This document shows, in pieces, positions 1-8,105 of a DNA stretch of 64,000 nucleotides. Under the pieces are notes generated by a model. The model had not been told where the DNA came from. It worked only from the letters and a program-made list of their open reading frames with translations, and searched no databases. The stretch's first letter is position 1. Each line of letters opens with the position of its first letter. Source of the DNA: Streptomyces sp. H27-H5 (lineage in GTDB: Bacteria; Actinomycetota; Actinomycetes; Streptomycetales; Streptomycetaceae); the NCBI RefSeq assembly GCF_026627505.1, contig NZ_JAPNLK010000020.1, positions 1 to 64,000 on the forward strand, read 5' to 3'. The position numbers and the translations under genes were made by a program.

Positions 1-1
1 C

Positions 2-82
2 CTCCCCACCGGCCTCCCCATCGGCAGTCCCGAGGACTGCCTTACCTGCGCCGGCACCCTCTACCTCGGCAGCCCGGCCTGA
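2..82 (+). CDS. 3' end of a protein cut by the window edge
   Basis: An open frame enters from the left edge and ends at TGA 80-82. It encodes 26 residues with two cysteines in a C-x2-C arrangement near the end. The frame ends about 50 bases before the next gene on the same strand. Too little is visible to name a family, and it could be a chance open frame. Confidence 0.35.
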   Translation, partial: LPTGLPIGSPEDCLTCAGTLYLGSPA

Positions 83-134
83 CCGGCCCAACCCCCCTCC
101 ACGAACTTTCGCGGTGCAGCACTAGGCTGACCGC

Positions 135-1139
135 ATGACTGTGCTCGTGTACGAAGACTTCGGCACCGGACGCCACCGCGAGGCCTCCCTGATCCGCCAC
201 GCCCTGGGCAGCGCCCACGACGAGGAACTGGTCGCGGGCCTGGCCGGCGGGATCGGCTTCATGTACTTCGTCTTCGAGTACGCCGGCCGGACGCCGATCG
301 CGACGATCGTCGCCCAGTCCCACCCCGAGCCCTGGGTGCAGGTCGCCCTCGGCCGCCTGGGCGTCCCGTACGACGCCACCCGGGCGATGAAGCCCCGTTG
401 GGGCCGGGTCCGCGCCGCGCTCGACGAGGGGCAGCCCGCCTTCTGCGTCGTCGACCGCTCCTCGCTGCCCTGGCACGAGCCGGACCCCGAGGCCGAGATG
501 ACCGGCGCCGATCCGTACACCGTCGTCATCGCCGGGTACGACGGTGACGACCTGTTGATCGAGGACGGCGCCGAGGCCCCGCACCGGATCGACCGCGAGG
601 AGTTCGGGGCGGCCTGGACCGCTCACCGCAAGGGCCGCCACCAGCTGATCGTGCCCACCGGCCCGCCGGAGGGGGAACCGGACGTCGACGGCGCGATCGC
701 CGCCACCGTCACCCACCTGACCGGCCCGGTGCTGGGGAACCAGTTCGACGTCAACTTCGGCTTCACCGGCATGGAGAAGTTCGCGGCGCAGTTGCGCGAC
801 ACGACCACGAAGACGGGCTGGGAGCGTCGGTTCGGCGCTTCCCCCGAGGCCTTCGCGGCGGGCACCGCCCGGCTCCACACCTGCCTGGAGCAGGAGTGGA
901 CCGCGCCGGGCGCCACCCGCCCGCTCTACGCGGACTTCCTCGACCTCGTCGGCCGGCCGGAGGCGGCGGAACTCTTCCGGGAGTCCGCCGGGCACTGGTC
1001 CGCCCTCGCCGACCTCGCGCGGGCCTGCGACCCGCGCTCCGACGCCGACGGGCGCCGGGCCCTGTTCGACGCCTGCGCGGAGCACGTGGACTCCTGCCTG
1101 GAGCTGGAGGGCCGGGCGGTCGAGGCGCTCCGCAAGTAG
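135..1139 (+). CDS. BtrH N-terminal domain / DUF4872-type protein
   Basis: 334 residues. The N-terminal half resembles the BtrH N-terminal domain: an E-DF-T-GRH start, a GGIGFMYFVFEY segment near residue 40, then a papain/C39-like fold with an FCVVDRS segment near residue 98 and a conserved YTVVIAGYDGDD segment near residue 135. The C-terminal half is helical and fits the DUF4872 region usually paired with BtrH domains. In butirosin biosynthesis BtrH transfers an acyl group from a carrier protein; relatives outside such clusters have no known substrate. No carrier protein or aminoglycoside genes are adjacent, so the substrate is unknown. A TAGGCT -10-like hexamer at 123-128 lies six bases before the ATG, which suggests a leaderless transcript and supports this start. 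Confidence 0.8.
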   Translation: MTVLVYEDFGTGRHREASLIRHALGSAHDEELVAGLAGGIGFMYFVFEYAGRTPIATIVAQSHPEPWVQVALGRLGVPYDATRAMKPRWGRVRAALDEGQPAFCVVDRSSLPWHEPDPEAEMTGADPYTVVIAGYDGDDLLIEDGAEAPHRIDREEFGAAWTAHRKGRHQLIVPTGPPEGEPDVDGAIAATVTHLTGPVLGNQFDVNFGFTGMEKFAAQLRDTTTKTGWERRFGASPEAFAAGTARLHTCLEQEWTAPGATRPLYADFLDLVGRPEAAELFRESAGHWSALADLARACDPRSDADGRRALFDACAEHVDSCLELEGRAVEALRK

Positions 1140-1181
1140 CGACCGACCCCGGCGGGCCGCGTGCCGACCCCGGCCGGCCGC

Positions 1182-1223
1182 GCACCGACCCCGGCCGGCG
1201 CGCGGGCCGGCCGGGGTCGGTGC
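1182..1223. terminator. strong bidirectional hairpin between convergent genes
   Basis: A perfect 18-bp inverted repeat, GCACCGACCCCGGCCGGC at 1182-1199 and its complement at 1206-1223, with a 6-base loop. It sits between the BtrH-like gene and the convergent ferredoxin gene. Two further partial direct copies of CCGACCCCGGC lie just upstream, near 1144 and 1163. No U-tract follows, which is normal for Streptomyces terminators. Confidence 0.75.
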
Positions 1224-1254
1224 GACCGGGGGCCGCGGGTCCCTGCCGGGACCC

Positions 1255-1458
1255 TCAGGAGTCCTCCAGGGAGATGGCCGACACCGGGCAGGCCCGTGCG
1301 GCCTCCCGGACGAGCGGGCTGCCGGCGCCGTCCTCCCGCCCGGCCAGTACCTCGCTCAAACCGTCGTCGTCCTGCGTGAACACCGTCGGCGCGGTCAGCG
1401 CGCACTGGCCCGCACCGATGCAGACACCCTGGTCGATGGAGATCCGCACGCCGCTCAC
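1255..1458 (-). CDS. small [3Fe-4S] ferredoxin, P450 electron donor
   Basis: 67 residues with the spacing typical of Streptomyces P450 ferredoxins: Cys13-x5-Cys19 near the start and Cys57-Pro near the end, so three cluster ligands. The GTG start overlaps the stop of the upstream P450 gene (GTGA), so the two are translationally coupled. Known relatives carry electrons from a ferredoxin reductase to the co-encoded P450 in the cytoplasm. No reductase gene is nearby, so a shared housekeeping reductase is likely. Confidence 0.9.
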   Translation of the reverse strand: MSGVRISIDQGVCIGAGQCALTAPTVFTQDDDGLSEVLAGREDGAGSPLVREAARACPVSAISLEDS

Positions 1459-2642
1459 CAGGCCACGGGCAGTTCGATCATGCCCTGGATGGTGTCCCCG
1501 GGCTTGAAGGGGATCCGGTCCGGATCGGCCGCCAGCCGCAGTCCGGGCAGCCGCCGGAACAGCGTGCCCAGCGCGATCTCCATCTCGGCACGGGCCAGGT
1601 TCTGCCCCAGGCACTGGTGGATGCCGAAACCGAACGCCAGGTGGTGCCGGGCGGCCCGATGCCAGTCCAGGTCGTCGGGCTGGTCGAACACCGCCTCGTC
1701 GCGGTTGATGACCGAGGTCGAGAAGATCACCCCGTCGCCGGGGCCGATCGTGACCCCGCCGACCTCGATGTCCTCGGTGGCCACCCGCAGCATGCCGTCG
1801 GCGATCGACAGGAACCGCATCAGCTCCTCCACCGCCTCCGAGATCAACGACGGATCCGCGCGCAGCTCCGCCAGTTGCCCGGGGTGCCGCAGCAGGGTGA
1901 ACGTGCCGAGGGAGATCATGTTCGCGGTGGTCTCGTGACCCGCGACGAGCAGGATCACGGCCAGGGCCACCAGCTCCTCGACGTCCGTCTCGCCGGTCTC
2001 CAGCCTCCGGGCGATGAGTTCGTCCAACAGGCCGTCGCCGGGGGCGGCGCGCTTGCGGGCGATCAGGTCCGTCAGATAGCCGTCGAGTTGTCGGCGGGCC
2101 TCCTCGACATCGGCGACGCCCGGGCCCCGCAGCAGCCGTCGGGACTGCCCCTCGAAGAACTCGTGGTCCTCATAGGGGACTCCGAGCAGCGCGCAGATCA
2201 CCATGGACGGCACCGGGAGGGCGAAGGCGCCGACCAGCTCCGCCTGCGAACCGGCCGCCGTCATCTCGTCGAGCAGCCGGTCCACGGTCTGCTGGATCGC
2301 GGGCCGCAGGGCCGCGGTCCGCTTCAGGGTGAAGCTCGGGATCAACATCCGGCGCTGGGTGTTGTGCTCCGGGTCGTCGACCCCGAGCAGGGCGGTGCGA
2401 CGCCCCGTCAGGCCCTTGAAGCGCTCGGTCGGGGCGGGAAAGTCCGAGTTCAACCGGTCGGAGGAGAGCCGGGGATCGGACAGCAGGGCACGCGCCTCGG
2501 CGTGGCCGGTGACCACCCACACGGAGCGGCCGTCGAAGAGGGTGACCCGGGAGAGGGGCCGCCCCGCCCGCAGCGGCTCGTAGGCGGTCGGCGGGTGGTA
2601 GGGACAGGTTCGGTCCTGGGGGAAGGCAACGGTCTCTGACAT
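1455..2642 (-). CDS. cytochrome P450 (CYP105-like)
   Basis: 395 residues, normal for a soluble bacterial class I P450. The I-helix oxygen-activation motif AGHETT is near residue 235, the K-helix ExxR is in EELMR about 45 residues later, and the heme loop FGFGIHQCLGQ with the Cys ligand is near residue 340. The start at 2642 is chosen because GAGGT lies six bases upstream; a longer frame from 2684 has no such site. Coupling to a 3Fe-4S ferredoxin by a 4-base overlap is typical of CYP105-type monooxygenases that hydroxylate xenobiotics or secondary metabolites. The substrate cannot be read from sequence, and no biosynthetic genes adjoin. Confidence 0.9.
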   Translation of the reverse strand: MSETVAFPQDRTCPYHPPTAYEPLRAGRPLSRVTLFDGRSVWVVTGHAEARALLSDPRLSSDRLNSDFPAPTERFKGLTGRRTALLGVDDPEHNTQRRMLIPSFTLKRTAALRPAIQQTVDRLLDEMTAAGSQAELVGAFALPVPSMVICALLGVPYEDHEFFEGQSRRLLRGPGVADVEEARRQLDGYLTDLIARKRAAPGDGLLDELIARRLETGETDVEELVALAVILLVAGHETTANMISLGTFTLLRHPGQLAELRADPSLISEAVEELMRFLSIADGMLRVATEDIEVGGVTIGPGDGVIFSTSVINRDEAVFDQPDDLDWHRAARHHLAFGFGIHQCLGQNLARAEMEIALGTLFRRLPGLRLAADPDRIPFKPGDTIQGMIELPVAW

Positions 2643-2773
2643 GCAGCACCTCGCGAGCGATGGTTCCGTCTTGCCGGACTCCATTACATGCCTGAGGCAC
2701 CTATCTCACCCATACCACTTTCGGCCAGACCGCCCGACGTCACCCGAACGGGCCCGGACGCCCCCGTCGCCGC

Positions 2774-3112
2774 TCAGACGTGGGCGTCCAGGAAGGCCTT
2801 GAGCTCCTCGCGCGCCATCGGCCCGGAGTGACTCGCCACCGCCAGGCCGTCCCGCACGAGGACGACGGTGGGGGCGCCGGTGACCTCGTGGCGCTTCGTG
2901 GCCTCGGGGCAGCGGGTGATGTCGGTCCGCACGACGGTCAGCCGCGTCCCGTACTCCTGCGCCACCTCGCCGACCAGCACGTCCATCGCCCGGCAGGCCT
3001 CGACGGCCTTGGGCCAGGTGCCGACGAAGTAGCCGAGGACCGCTCCGGGGGCCATGCCCAGGATGAAGTCGAACTCCTGGTCCTCGCGTGGCTGATGTAC
3101 CAGACGTGCCAT
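2774..3112 (-). CDS. thioredoxin-fold protein lacking the CxxC active site
   Basis: 112 residues matching a thioredoxin fold: a beta strand FDFILGMAPGAVLGYF, a helix, a second strand TRLTVVRTDI, then the cis-proline segment GAPTVVLVRDG. The usual WCGPC is replaced by TWPKAVEAC: the tryptophan is present and one cysteine follows seven residues on, but there is no CxxC pair. Dithiol-disulfide exchange is therefore unlikely. It could be a monothiol enzyme, a chaperone-like protein or a binding partner. It is monocistronic and follows the P450 promoter region on the same strand. Confidence 0.7.
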   Translation of the reverse strand: MARLVHQPREDQEFDFILGMAPGAVLGYFVGTWPKAVEACRAMDVLVGEVAQEYGTRLTVVRTDITRCPEATKRHEVTGAPTVVLVRDGLAVASHSGPMAREELKAFLDAHV

Positions 3113-3342
3113 GTGCTGCGCTCCTGCGTCGCGATGGGCGGACGACCCGACGGGCCGGCGGAAACCCTACGGGACTCGGTGGTTCCGCCAAGGTCCGGGC
3201 CCTGGACGCGGGACTGGCCGCACTCGCCGCGGGCGGCGCCGTGCTCACCACGGCCGCCCGCCGAGAGCACGAAGGACGCCGGACGGCCCGGACCCGAGAC
3301 GCGGACACCGTTCGACGGCCCCCCCAGGGATGACCCGCGGAG

Positions 3343-3715
3343 ACGCCGGTCGAGGGGGAATCCGACACCGGGATCGCCCTCGGCGCCGGTCCGGCCGGGC
3401 TCACGGTCACCTTCGGATTCGGGCCGGAACTCTTCGAACGCCTCGGAGGGGGACGGCCCTCACCCGCTGGGTGATGTCCGGGTTCACCCGTCCCCCCGGG
3501 GCCGGCACGTCCGGCGGGACGCACCGCAACCTCATGGGCCGGCTCGACGGCACCGCAAACCCGGCGCCGGCCGGCGGCTTCGTGCCCGTCCCACACCGGC
3601 TCGCCCGGGGGGACGCCCTCGCCCGGTACCTCGTCCACGAGGCGTCGGCGCTGTTCGTGGTGCCCGCCGGCGCGGCGCCGGGGAGTACGTGGGGCAGGCC
3701 CTCCTGGAAGGCTGA
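3343..3715 (+). pseudogene. decayed Dyp-type peroxidase remnant
   Basis: Pieces of the Dyp peroxidase C-terminal half are spread over three frames. From 3343 one frame reads through TVTFGFGPELFERLG until a stop near 3470. The hallmark RNLMGRLDGTANP starts at 3525 in a second frame and runs on to ALARYLVHEASALFVVPAG. A third frame then gives GEYVGQALLEG and the stop at 3713-3715. The family normally has all of these in one frame, in that order, with a conserved Asp in the D-G-T motif (present) and a distal heme-ligand His (not found). The N-terminal half and any Tat signal are not recognisable. At least two frameshifts plus deletions are needed, so it is not functional. Confidence 0.8.
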
Positions 3716-3753
3716 CCGGGCCCGTTGTCAGTGGGGCCTGTCAACCTGGGCGA

Positions 3754-4023
3754 ATGGACGACAGGATGCTGCGGCGCCGGGTCTACGGCGCCGACCACGA
3801 CGACCCCGACCCGGGCCCGCGCCCGGGGCACGTCTACGGCGAGCTCGTGGGCGGCCCCCTCGACGGGCTCCTCCTCGACATCACCGGCTGGAGCGGCCCC
3901 CGACTGGCCGAAGAGGCCCGACTCCCCACCGAGATAGGCCGCTACGGGGCCGGCGGGCGCGCCCACTACCGTCGCCGGCCGGCCGACCCGGACCACTGGG
4001 ACTGGTCGGGCGACAGCCCCTGA
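3754..4023 (+). CDS. small hypothetical protein
   Basis: 89 residues, acidic and proline/glycine rich at the N-terminus, with a GGPLDGLLLDITGW segment near residue 32 and an aromatic DPDHWDW tail. Codon use has strong GC3 and the frame is complete. It resembles short conserved Streptomyces proteins of unknown function. The ribosome-binding site is weak. It follows the Dyp relic on the same strand and may once have shared its transcript. No function is proposed. Confidence 0.55.
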   Translation: MDDRMLRRRVYGADHDDPDPGPRPGHVYGELVGGPLDGLLLDITGWSGPRLAEEARLPTEIGRYGAGGRAHYRRRPADPDHWDWSGDSP

Positions 4024-4205
4024 CCGGGCGAGCCCCCGATCCGCCGACGTTGACCGGGGGCTCTGTCGGGCACTTCCGTCGCCGGGCCCCGTTCGGATGC
4101 GCGCGTTCCGGGTGCCTTGCGACGGCGGCGTGTACGCGGCGTCGGTGCCCGCGGCGCAGGGCCGTCGGGGCGTTCGGGTTCAGGGCTGTGTCCGGGCGCC
4201 CGGCG

Positions 4206-4583
4206 TCAGCCGGTCGTGGCTCCGCGACCCACCTTGCGGGCCCACAGCACCAACGGCACCTGGAGCGGCAGCCGGGCCAGCGCCGCGGCCTGTACGGCGG
4301 GGGACCGGCGCCGGGCGTCGACGGCCATCTTGACGTTCGCGGGGAAGACACCGACGAAGAACGCTGCCGTGGCCATCGCCGCCACGCGCCGGGTGCGCGG
4401 GTGCGCGACCCCGGCCGCCAGTGCCAGCTCGACGACGCCGGACGCGTACGTCCACTGGCGCGGGCTGCCGGGCAGGGAGCGCGGGACCGTCGCGTCGAAC
4501 TGCTTCGGCGCGACCGCGTGCGCCACGGCGGCGCCCGCCAGCAGACCGGCGAGCAGCAGGGGTGAGGAGGGCGTGCGCGGCAT
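4206..4583 (-). CDS. DoxX-like small integral membrane protein
   Basis: 125 residues with four hydrophobic segments: LLLAGLLAGAAVAHAV near the N-terminus, a second near residue 50 (ASGVVELALAAGVA), a third near residue 70 (AMATAAFFVGVFPANVKMAV) and a fourth near residue 100 (LARLPLQVPLVLWA). The pattern and the FPANVKMAVDA loop fit DoxX-like four-helix proteins. Their role is poorly defined; some relatives act in redox or quinone chemistry. It is monocistronic and divergent from the YciI gene. Confidence 0.75.
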   Translation of the reverse strand: MPRTPSSPLLLAGLLAGAAVAHAVAPKQFDATVPRSLPGSPRQWTYASGVVELALAAGVAHPRTRRVAAMATAAFFVGVFPANVKMAVDARRRSPAVQAAALARLPLQVPLVLWARKVGRGATTG

Positions 4584-4737
4584 CGGGGATCCTCTCGGAG
4601 AAGGTGGGGTCCGCGATCCTACTCATGGGTAGCCGCCCTGCGTCCAGGCCCGCGGCCGGCCCGACTCGGACGGGAGCGGCCCCGCCTGCCGGCCCCGACC
4701 CGACGCGCCGGCGAGAATGCGGGTCGGGGCCGATCCC

Positions 4738-4759
4738 GAAACTTCTTGAAGAAAGTTTC
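4738..4759. promoter_or_regulatory. inverted repeat upstream of the yciI/ECF42 unit
   Basis: GAAACTTCTT at 4738-4747 is mirrored by AAGAAAGTTTC at 4749-4759, with a single central base and one extra A in the right arm. It is AT-rich against a GC-rich background and lies eight bases upstream of the proposed -35 box. It could be a repressor operator or a terminator of upstream transcription. No regulator gene is adjacent. Confidence 0.5.
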
Positions 4760-4766
4760 CCGGAAC

Positions 4767-4793
4767 CGTCGATTCGGGCGTCTCCCGTTCGAC
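4767..4793 (+). promoter_or_regulatory. candidate ECF42 promoter
   Basis: CGTCGA at 4767-4772, a 17-base spacer, then CGAC at 4790-4793. As I recall, published ECF42 targets in Streptomyces have TGTCGA in the -35 region and a CGA/TC-type -10 in front of DGPF genes; this site differs by one base in the -35. The implied transcript start near 4800 leaves room for the GAGGAG ribosome site at 4833-4838. Confidence 0.45.
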
Positions 4794-4843
4794 GCAGGGG
4801 TGAGAGGCAGGGAAGGCCCCCGCCTCCCGACCGAGGAGTCACC

Positions 4844-5200
4844 ATGCCGCGCTTCCTTTCGCTGATCCGCATCGACGAGCAGAACGTGCCCACCGACGGC
4901 TTCACCCCCGAGTTCGAGCAGCGGATGGGCGCCCTCCTGGAGGAGATCACCAAGGCCGGGGTCATGCTCGACACCGCGGGCCTGCTCCCCACCGCCGAGG
5001 GCACCCGCGTCACCTGGTCCGGCGGCAAGCTCGGCTACACCGACGGCCCCTTCACCGAGACCAAGGAGGTCATCGGCGGCTACGCCCTCATGCAGTGCAA
5101 GGACAAGGCCGAGGCCCTGGAGTGGACCAGGCGGTTCCTGGAGCTGCACCCCACCCACTGGACGGTCGGCTCCGAGCTCCGCGAGATCGCCGAGGGCTGA
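4844..5200 (+). CDS. YciI / DGPF-domain protein
   Basis: 118 residues, a single YCII-related domain. It carries the signature YTDGPFTETKEVIGGY near residue 65 and the invariant histidine of ELHPTHW near the C-terminus. The start follows GAGGAG by five bases. DGPF proteins are dimeric alpha-beta-barrel proteins that are usually encoded beside ECF42 sigma factors and are their main known targets. The sigma gene begins 56 bases downstream on the same strand, so the pair is probably one transcription unit. The biochemical role of DGPF proteins is unknown. Confidence 0.92.
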   Translation: MPRFLSLIRIDEQNVPTDGFTPEFEQRMGALLEEITKAGVMLDTAGLLPTAEGTRVTWSGGKLGYTDGPFTETKEVIGGYALMQCKDKAEALEWTRRFLELHPTHWTVGSELREIAEG

Positions 5201-5256
5201 TCCGGCCGCGTTCGCGGCGTCCTGTTTGCCCTGCCTCGTCACGGCTGCTCTGATGG

Positions 5257-6501
5257 GTGGCCGTGACGGCAGTGAGTACGACCCGAGCGGTCGAAACGGT
5301 GTTCAGGATCGAGTCCGCGCGGATCATCGCCGGCGTGACGCGCATCGTGCGCGACGTCGGCATCGCCGAGGAGATCGCCCAGGACGCCCTGGTCGCCGCG
5401 CTGGAGCAGTGGCCCGTGGAGGGCGTGCCGGAGCGGCCGGGCGCCTGGTTGACGACCACCGCCAGGAACCGCGCGATCGATCTCGTCCGCCGCAAGGAGG
5501 CCTACGCCCGCAAACTCGCCGAGGTGGGCCGCGCCCTGGAGGACGTACCGCCCCCCGAGGAGCCGGCCGAGCCGGAGGACATCGACGACGACCTGCTGCG
5601 GCTGATCTTCACCGCCTGTCATCCGGTGCTGCGGACGGAGGGCCGGGTCGCGCTCACACTCCGTCTGATGGGCGGGCTGACCACGCAGGAGATCGCCCGC
5701 GCCTTCCTCACCTCCGAGTCCACCGTCGCCCAACGCATCGTCCGGGCGAAGCAGTCACTGGCCACGGCCGGCGTGCCGTTCGAGGTTCCGTACGGCGCCG
5801 ACCGCGAGCAGCGGCTCGCCTCCGTGCTGGAGGTGATCTACCTCGTCTTCAACGAGGGATACTCGGCCACCGCCGGGGACGACCTGGTCCGCCCGGCGCT
5901 GTGTGAGGACGCACTCCGGCTGGCCCGGCTGCTGGCCGGCCTGATGCCCGAGGAGACCGAGACGCACGGGCTGGTGGCGCTCCTGGAGTTCCAGGCCTCC
6001 CGGATGGCCACCCGCACCGGGCCCGACGGCGAGCCGGTGCTGCTCGCCGACCAGAACCGGACCCGGTGGAACCGCATGCTCATCGGGCGCGGCGTCGAGG
6101 CGTTGCACCGCGCGGGAACCGGGCCGTACTCCGTCCAGGCCGCGATCGCCGGCTGTCACGCCGCGGCCGTCCGGTACGAGGACACCGACTGGGCGACGAT
6201 CGTCGCGCTGTACGGGCGACTCGTCGTGCTGATCCCGTCCCCCGTGGTGGAACTGAACCGGGCCGTCGCCGTGTCCATGGCCGAGGGCCCCGAGGCCGCC
6301 CTGCCGCTGGTCGAGGCCCTGGCGGCCGAACCGGCCCTCGCCTCCTACCACTTGCTGCCGAGCGTGCGGGGCGACCTGTTGGAGCGCCTCGGTCGCGGGG
6401 AGGAGGCCCGGGTCGAGTTCGAGCGGGCCGCCTCCCTGACGCGCAACGCCCGCGAGCGCTCCCTCCTGCTGCGTCGGGCACGGGCCGCCGCCGGCCGCTG
6501 A
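5257..6501 (+). CDS. ECF42-type RNA polymerase sigma factor with TPR-like tail
   Basis: 414 residues, about twice the size of a minimal ECF sigma. Region 2 lies near residues 15-75 (EEIAQDALVAALEQWP, then AWLTTTARNRAIDLVRRK). Region 4 lies near residues 125-175 (GGLTTQEIARAFLTSESTVAQRIVRAK). A long helical C-terminal extension from about residue 190, with the conserved YLVFNEGY segment and TPR-like repeats, is the mark of ECF42 and is thought to replace an anti-sigma factor in controlling activity. No anti-sigma gene is adjacent. GTG at 5257 and the nearby GTG codons at 5263 and 5272 are alternative starts. Confidence 0.9.
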   Translation: MAVTAVSTTRAVETVFRIESARIIAGVTRIVRDVGIAEEIAQDALVAALEQWPVEGVPERPGAWLTTTARNRAIDLVRRKEAYARKLAEVGRALEDVPPPEEPAEPEDIDDDLLRLIFTACHPVLRTEGRVALTLRLMGGLTTQEIARAFLTSESTVAQRIVRAKQSLATAGVPFEVPYGADREQRLASVLEVIYLVFNEGYSATAGDDLVRPALCEDALRLARLLAGLMPEETETHGLVALLEFQASRMATRTGPDGEPVLLADQNRTRWNRMLIGRGVEALHRAGTGPYSVQAAIAGCHAAAVRYEDTDWATIVALYGRLVVLIPSPVVELNRAVAVSMAEGPEAALPLVEALAAEPALASYHLLPSVRGDLLERLGRGEEARVEFERAASLTRNARERSLLLRRARAAAGR

Positions 6502-6540
6502 GCCGACACCGGGCACGGGCCGCCGCCGGGCCGGGGGAGC

Positions 6541-8004
6541 TCAGGCCTGGACGCGCGGGCGGACCGGCAGACGGGGCGCGGTCAGGGCGATCGGACGCCG
6601 GAACCCGCCGGTCAGGGCGATGTCCCGCACCGTCTGACGCAGGGCCGCCTGGAAGTCGCCCATGGTGGTGCGGGCGGCCGCCGTGTCCACGTAGATGGAA
6701 TTCATGTGCAGCCCGTCCGCGTCCCGTTGGAACCAGGAGCACGCGCCGTTCGCCCGCGCCGACCACACGTGGGAGGTCGGCCGCCACTCGTCGTGCCGCT
6801 CGGAGCCCCGACACTTGCGCATGTCGATGTACGAGAAGAAGTTCACCGGGTACGGCCACGAGCGTGCCGCGAACTCCTCGGGTGCCAACAACTCCCAGGC
6901 CCGGACGAACGGCACGTCGATGTGGCGGATCATCTCCCCGAAACCGGCCCGAACCTGCGTCATGACCTGGGTGAAGTCCCGCCCGGGAGAGGCGTCGAAC
7001 TCGATGGGCATGGTGTTCACGAACCAGCCCACCGAGTTGGTCCAGGCGTCCCGACCGCGCTCGCTGACCGGCATGAACCCGCGGTACACACCGGGCCCGC
7101 CGGCCTCCCGCAGGCAGACGGCGACCGACGCGAGCACCCCCATGAACGGCTTGCCGCCCACCGCCAGACAGGACTTCTCGAACACCTCCGCCTCGGAGGC
7201 GTCCAGGAGCGGCGACGCCTCGTTGACGATCGGGTACATCCGGTCCGGCCGCACGCCGAGATCGAGCGGGAACCGCGGGAAGAACTCGCCGTTGCGCTCG
7301 ATGAACGACTTCCAGTAACCCAGGCGTTCGTCGTCCGCGCCGATGGAGAGGTAGCGGCGGCGCTGCTCCTCGGCGAAGTCCAGATAACTCGGCGCGGTGG
7401 CCGGCAGACCGGAACTCTCGCCCCGACGCAGCGCCTCGTACTCCGTCTCCACCTCGTGCACCACGATCGGCATCGACATGCCGTCACACACGATGTGATC
7501 GAAGGCGAGGTACACCGTCGCGGAATCCTCGCGCAGCACGGCGCCCATGGTGAACAACGGCCAGGACAGGGTGTCGATGCTGCGCTTGAACCGTTCGACG
7601 AGGAAACCGCGCAGCAGCTCGGACGTCTCGAAGACGCCCACCTCGGCGGTGTCGAGGGCGAGTTCGTCGGCGGCCAGCGGCGCGCAGGCCAGCTCGCCGG
7701 CCAGCCGGCGGAACTCGCAGCGCAACACCTCGTGCCGGCCCACGAACGCCAACAACGCCCGACTGAGCGCCGTCTCGTCGAGCGGTCCCTCGACCTCGAA
7801 GGTCACCGCGATCCAGGACGCGACCGGATCGTCGGCGGCGCGGCTCTCCTCGGCGACGGTGAAGTGCTTGTCCTGGTTGAAGGACGCCCTCCTGCCCGAC
7901 GGATCGCCCCGGTCGGCGTCCTGCGCCGCCGCCGTGGACCTCAAACGCCACTCGACCACCCTTCCGGGCGCCAAGGTGTGCATCTCCAGAGGAAACTGCC
8001 GCAT
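6541..8004 (-). CDS. stand-alone condensation-domain acyltransferase
   Basis: 487 residues with the fold of an NRPS condensation domain or PapA-type acyltransferase. The catalytic motif appears as FDHIVCDG near residue 175 (xDHxxxDG; the first histidine of HHxxxDG is Asp, which is tolerated). Later family landmarks are YWKSFIE near residue 225 and VGWFVNTMPIEFD near residue 325. No adenylation or carrier domain is attached or nearby, so it would act on a free acceptor or a carrier encoded elsewhere, probably forming an ester or amide. It is monocistronic between the ECF42 gene and an ABC exporter. Confidence 0.85.
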   Translation of the reverse strand: MRQFPLEMHTLAPGRVVEWRLRSTAAAQDADRGDPSGRRASFNQDKHFTVAEESRAADDPVASWIAVTFEVEGPLDETALSRALLAFVGRHEVLRCEFRRLAGELACAPLAADELALDTAEVGVFETSELLRGFLVERFKRSIDTLSWPLFTMGAVLREDSATVYLAFDHIVCDGMSMPIVVHEVETEYEALRRGESSGLPATAPSYLDFAEEQRRRYLSIGADDERLGYWKSFIERNGEFFPRFPLDLGVRPDRMYPIVNEASPLLDASEAEVFEKSCLAVGGKPFMGVLASVAVCLREAGGPGVYRGFMPVSERGRDAWTNSVGWFVNTMPIEFDASPGRDFTQVMTQVRAGFGEMIRHIDVPFVRAWELLAPEEFAARSWPYPVNFFSYIDMRKCRGSERHDEWRPTSHVWSARANGACSWFQRDADGLHMNSIYVDTAAARTTMGDFQAALRQTVRDIALTGGFRRPIALTAPRLPVRPRVQA

Positions 8005-8105
8005 TCCGTCATCCCTTCGCCCCCCGAGTCAACCCCGAGCGCCTAACGACACCCGGCCCACGGAAGTGACGCACGCACCCGCGGCGGCGTTCGGCGCGGG
8101 GCGCT

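Noticed and set aside
3111..4565. 484-codon plus-strand frame over the Dyp relic and beyond
   Set aside because: Only the RNLMGRLDGTANP portion is meaningful. The rest is Arg/Pro-rich noise and overlaps two better genes.
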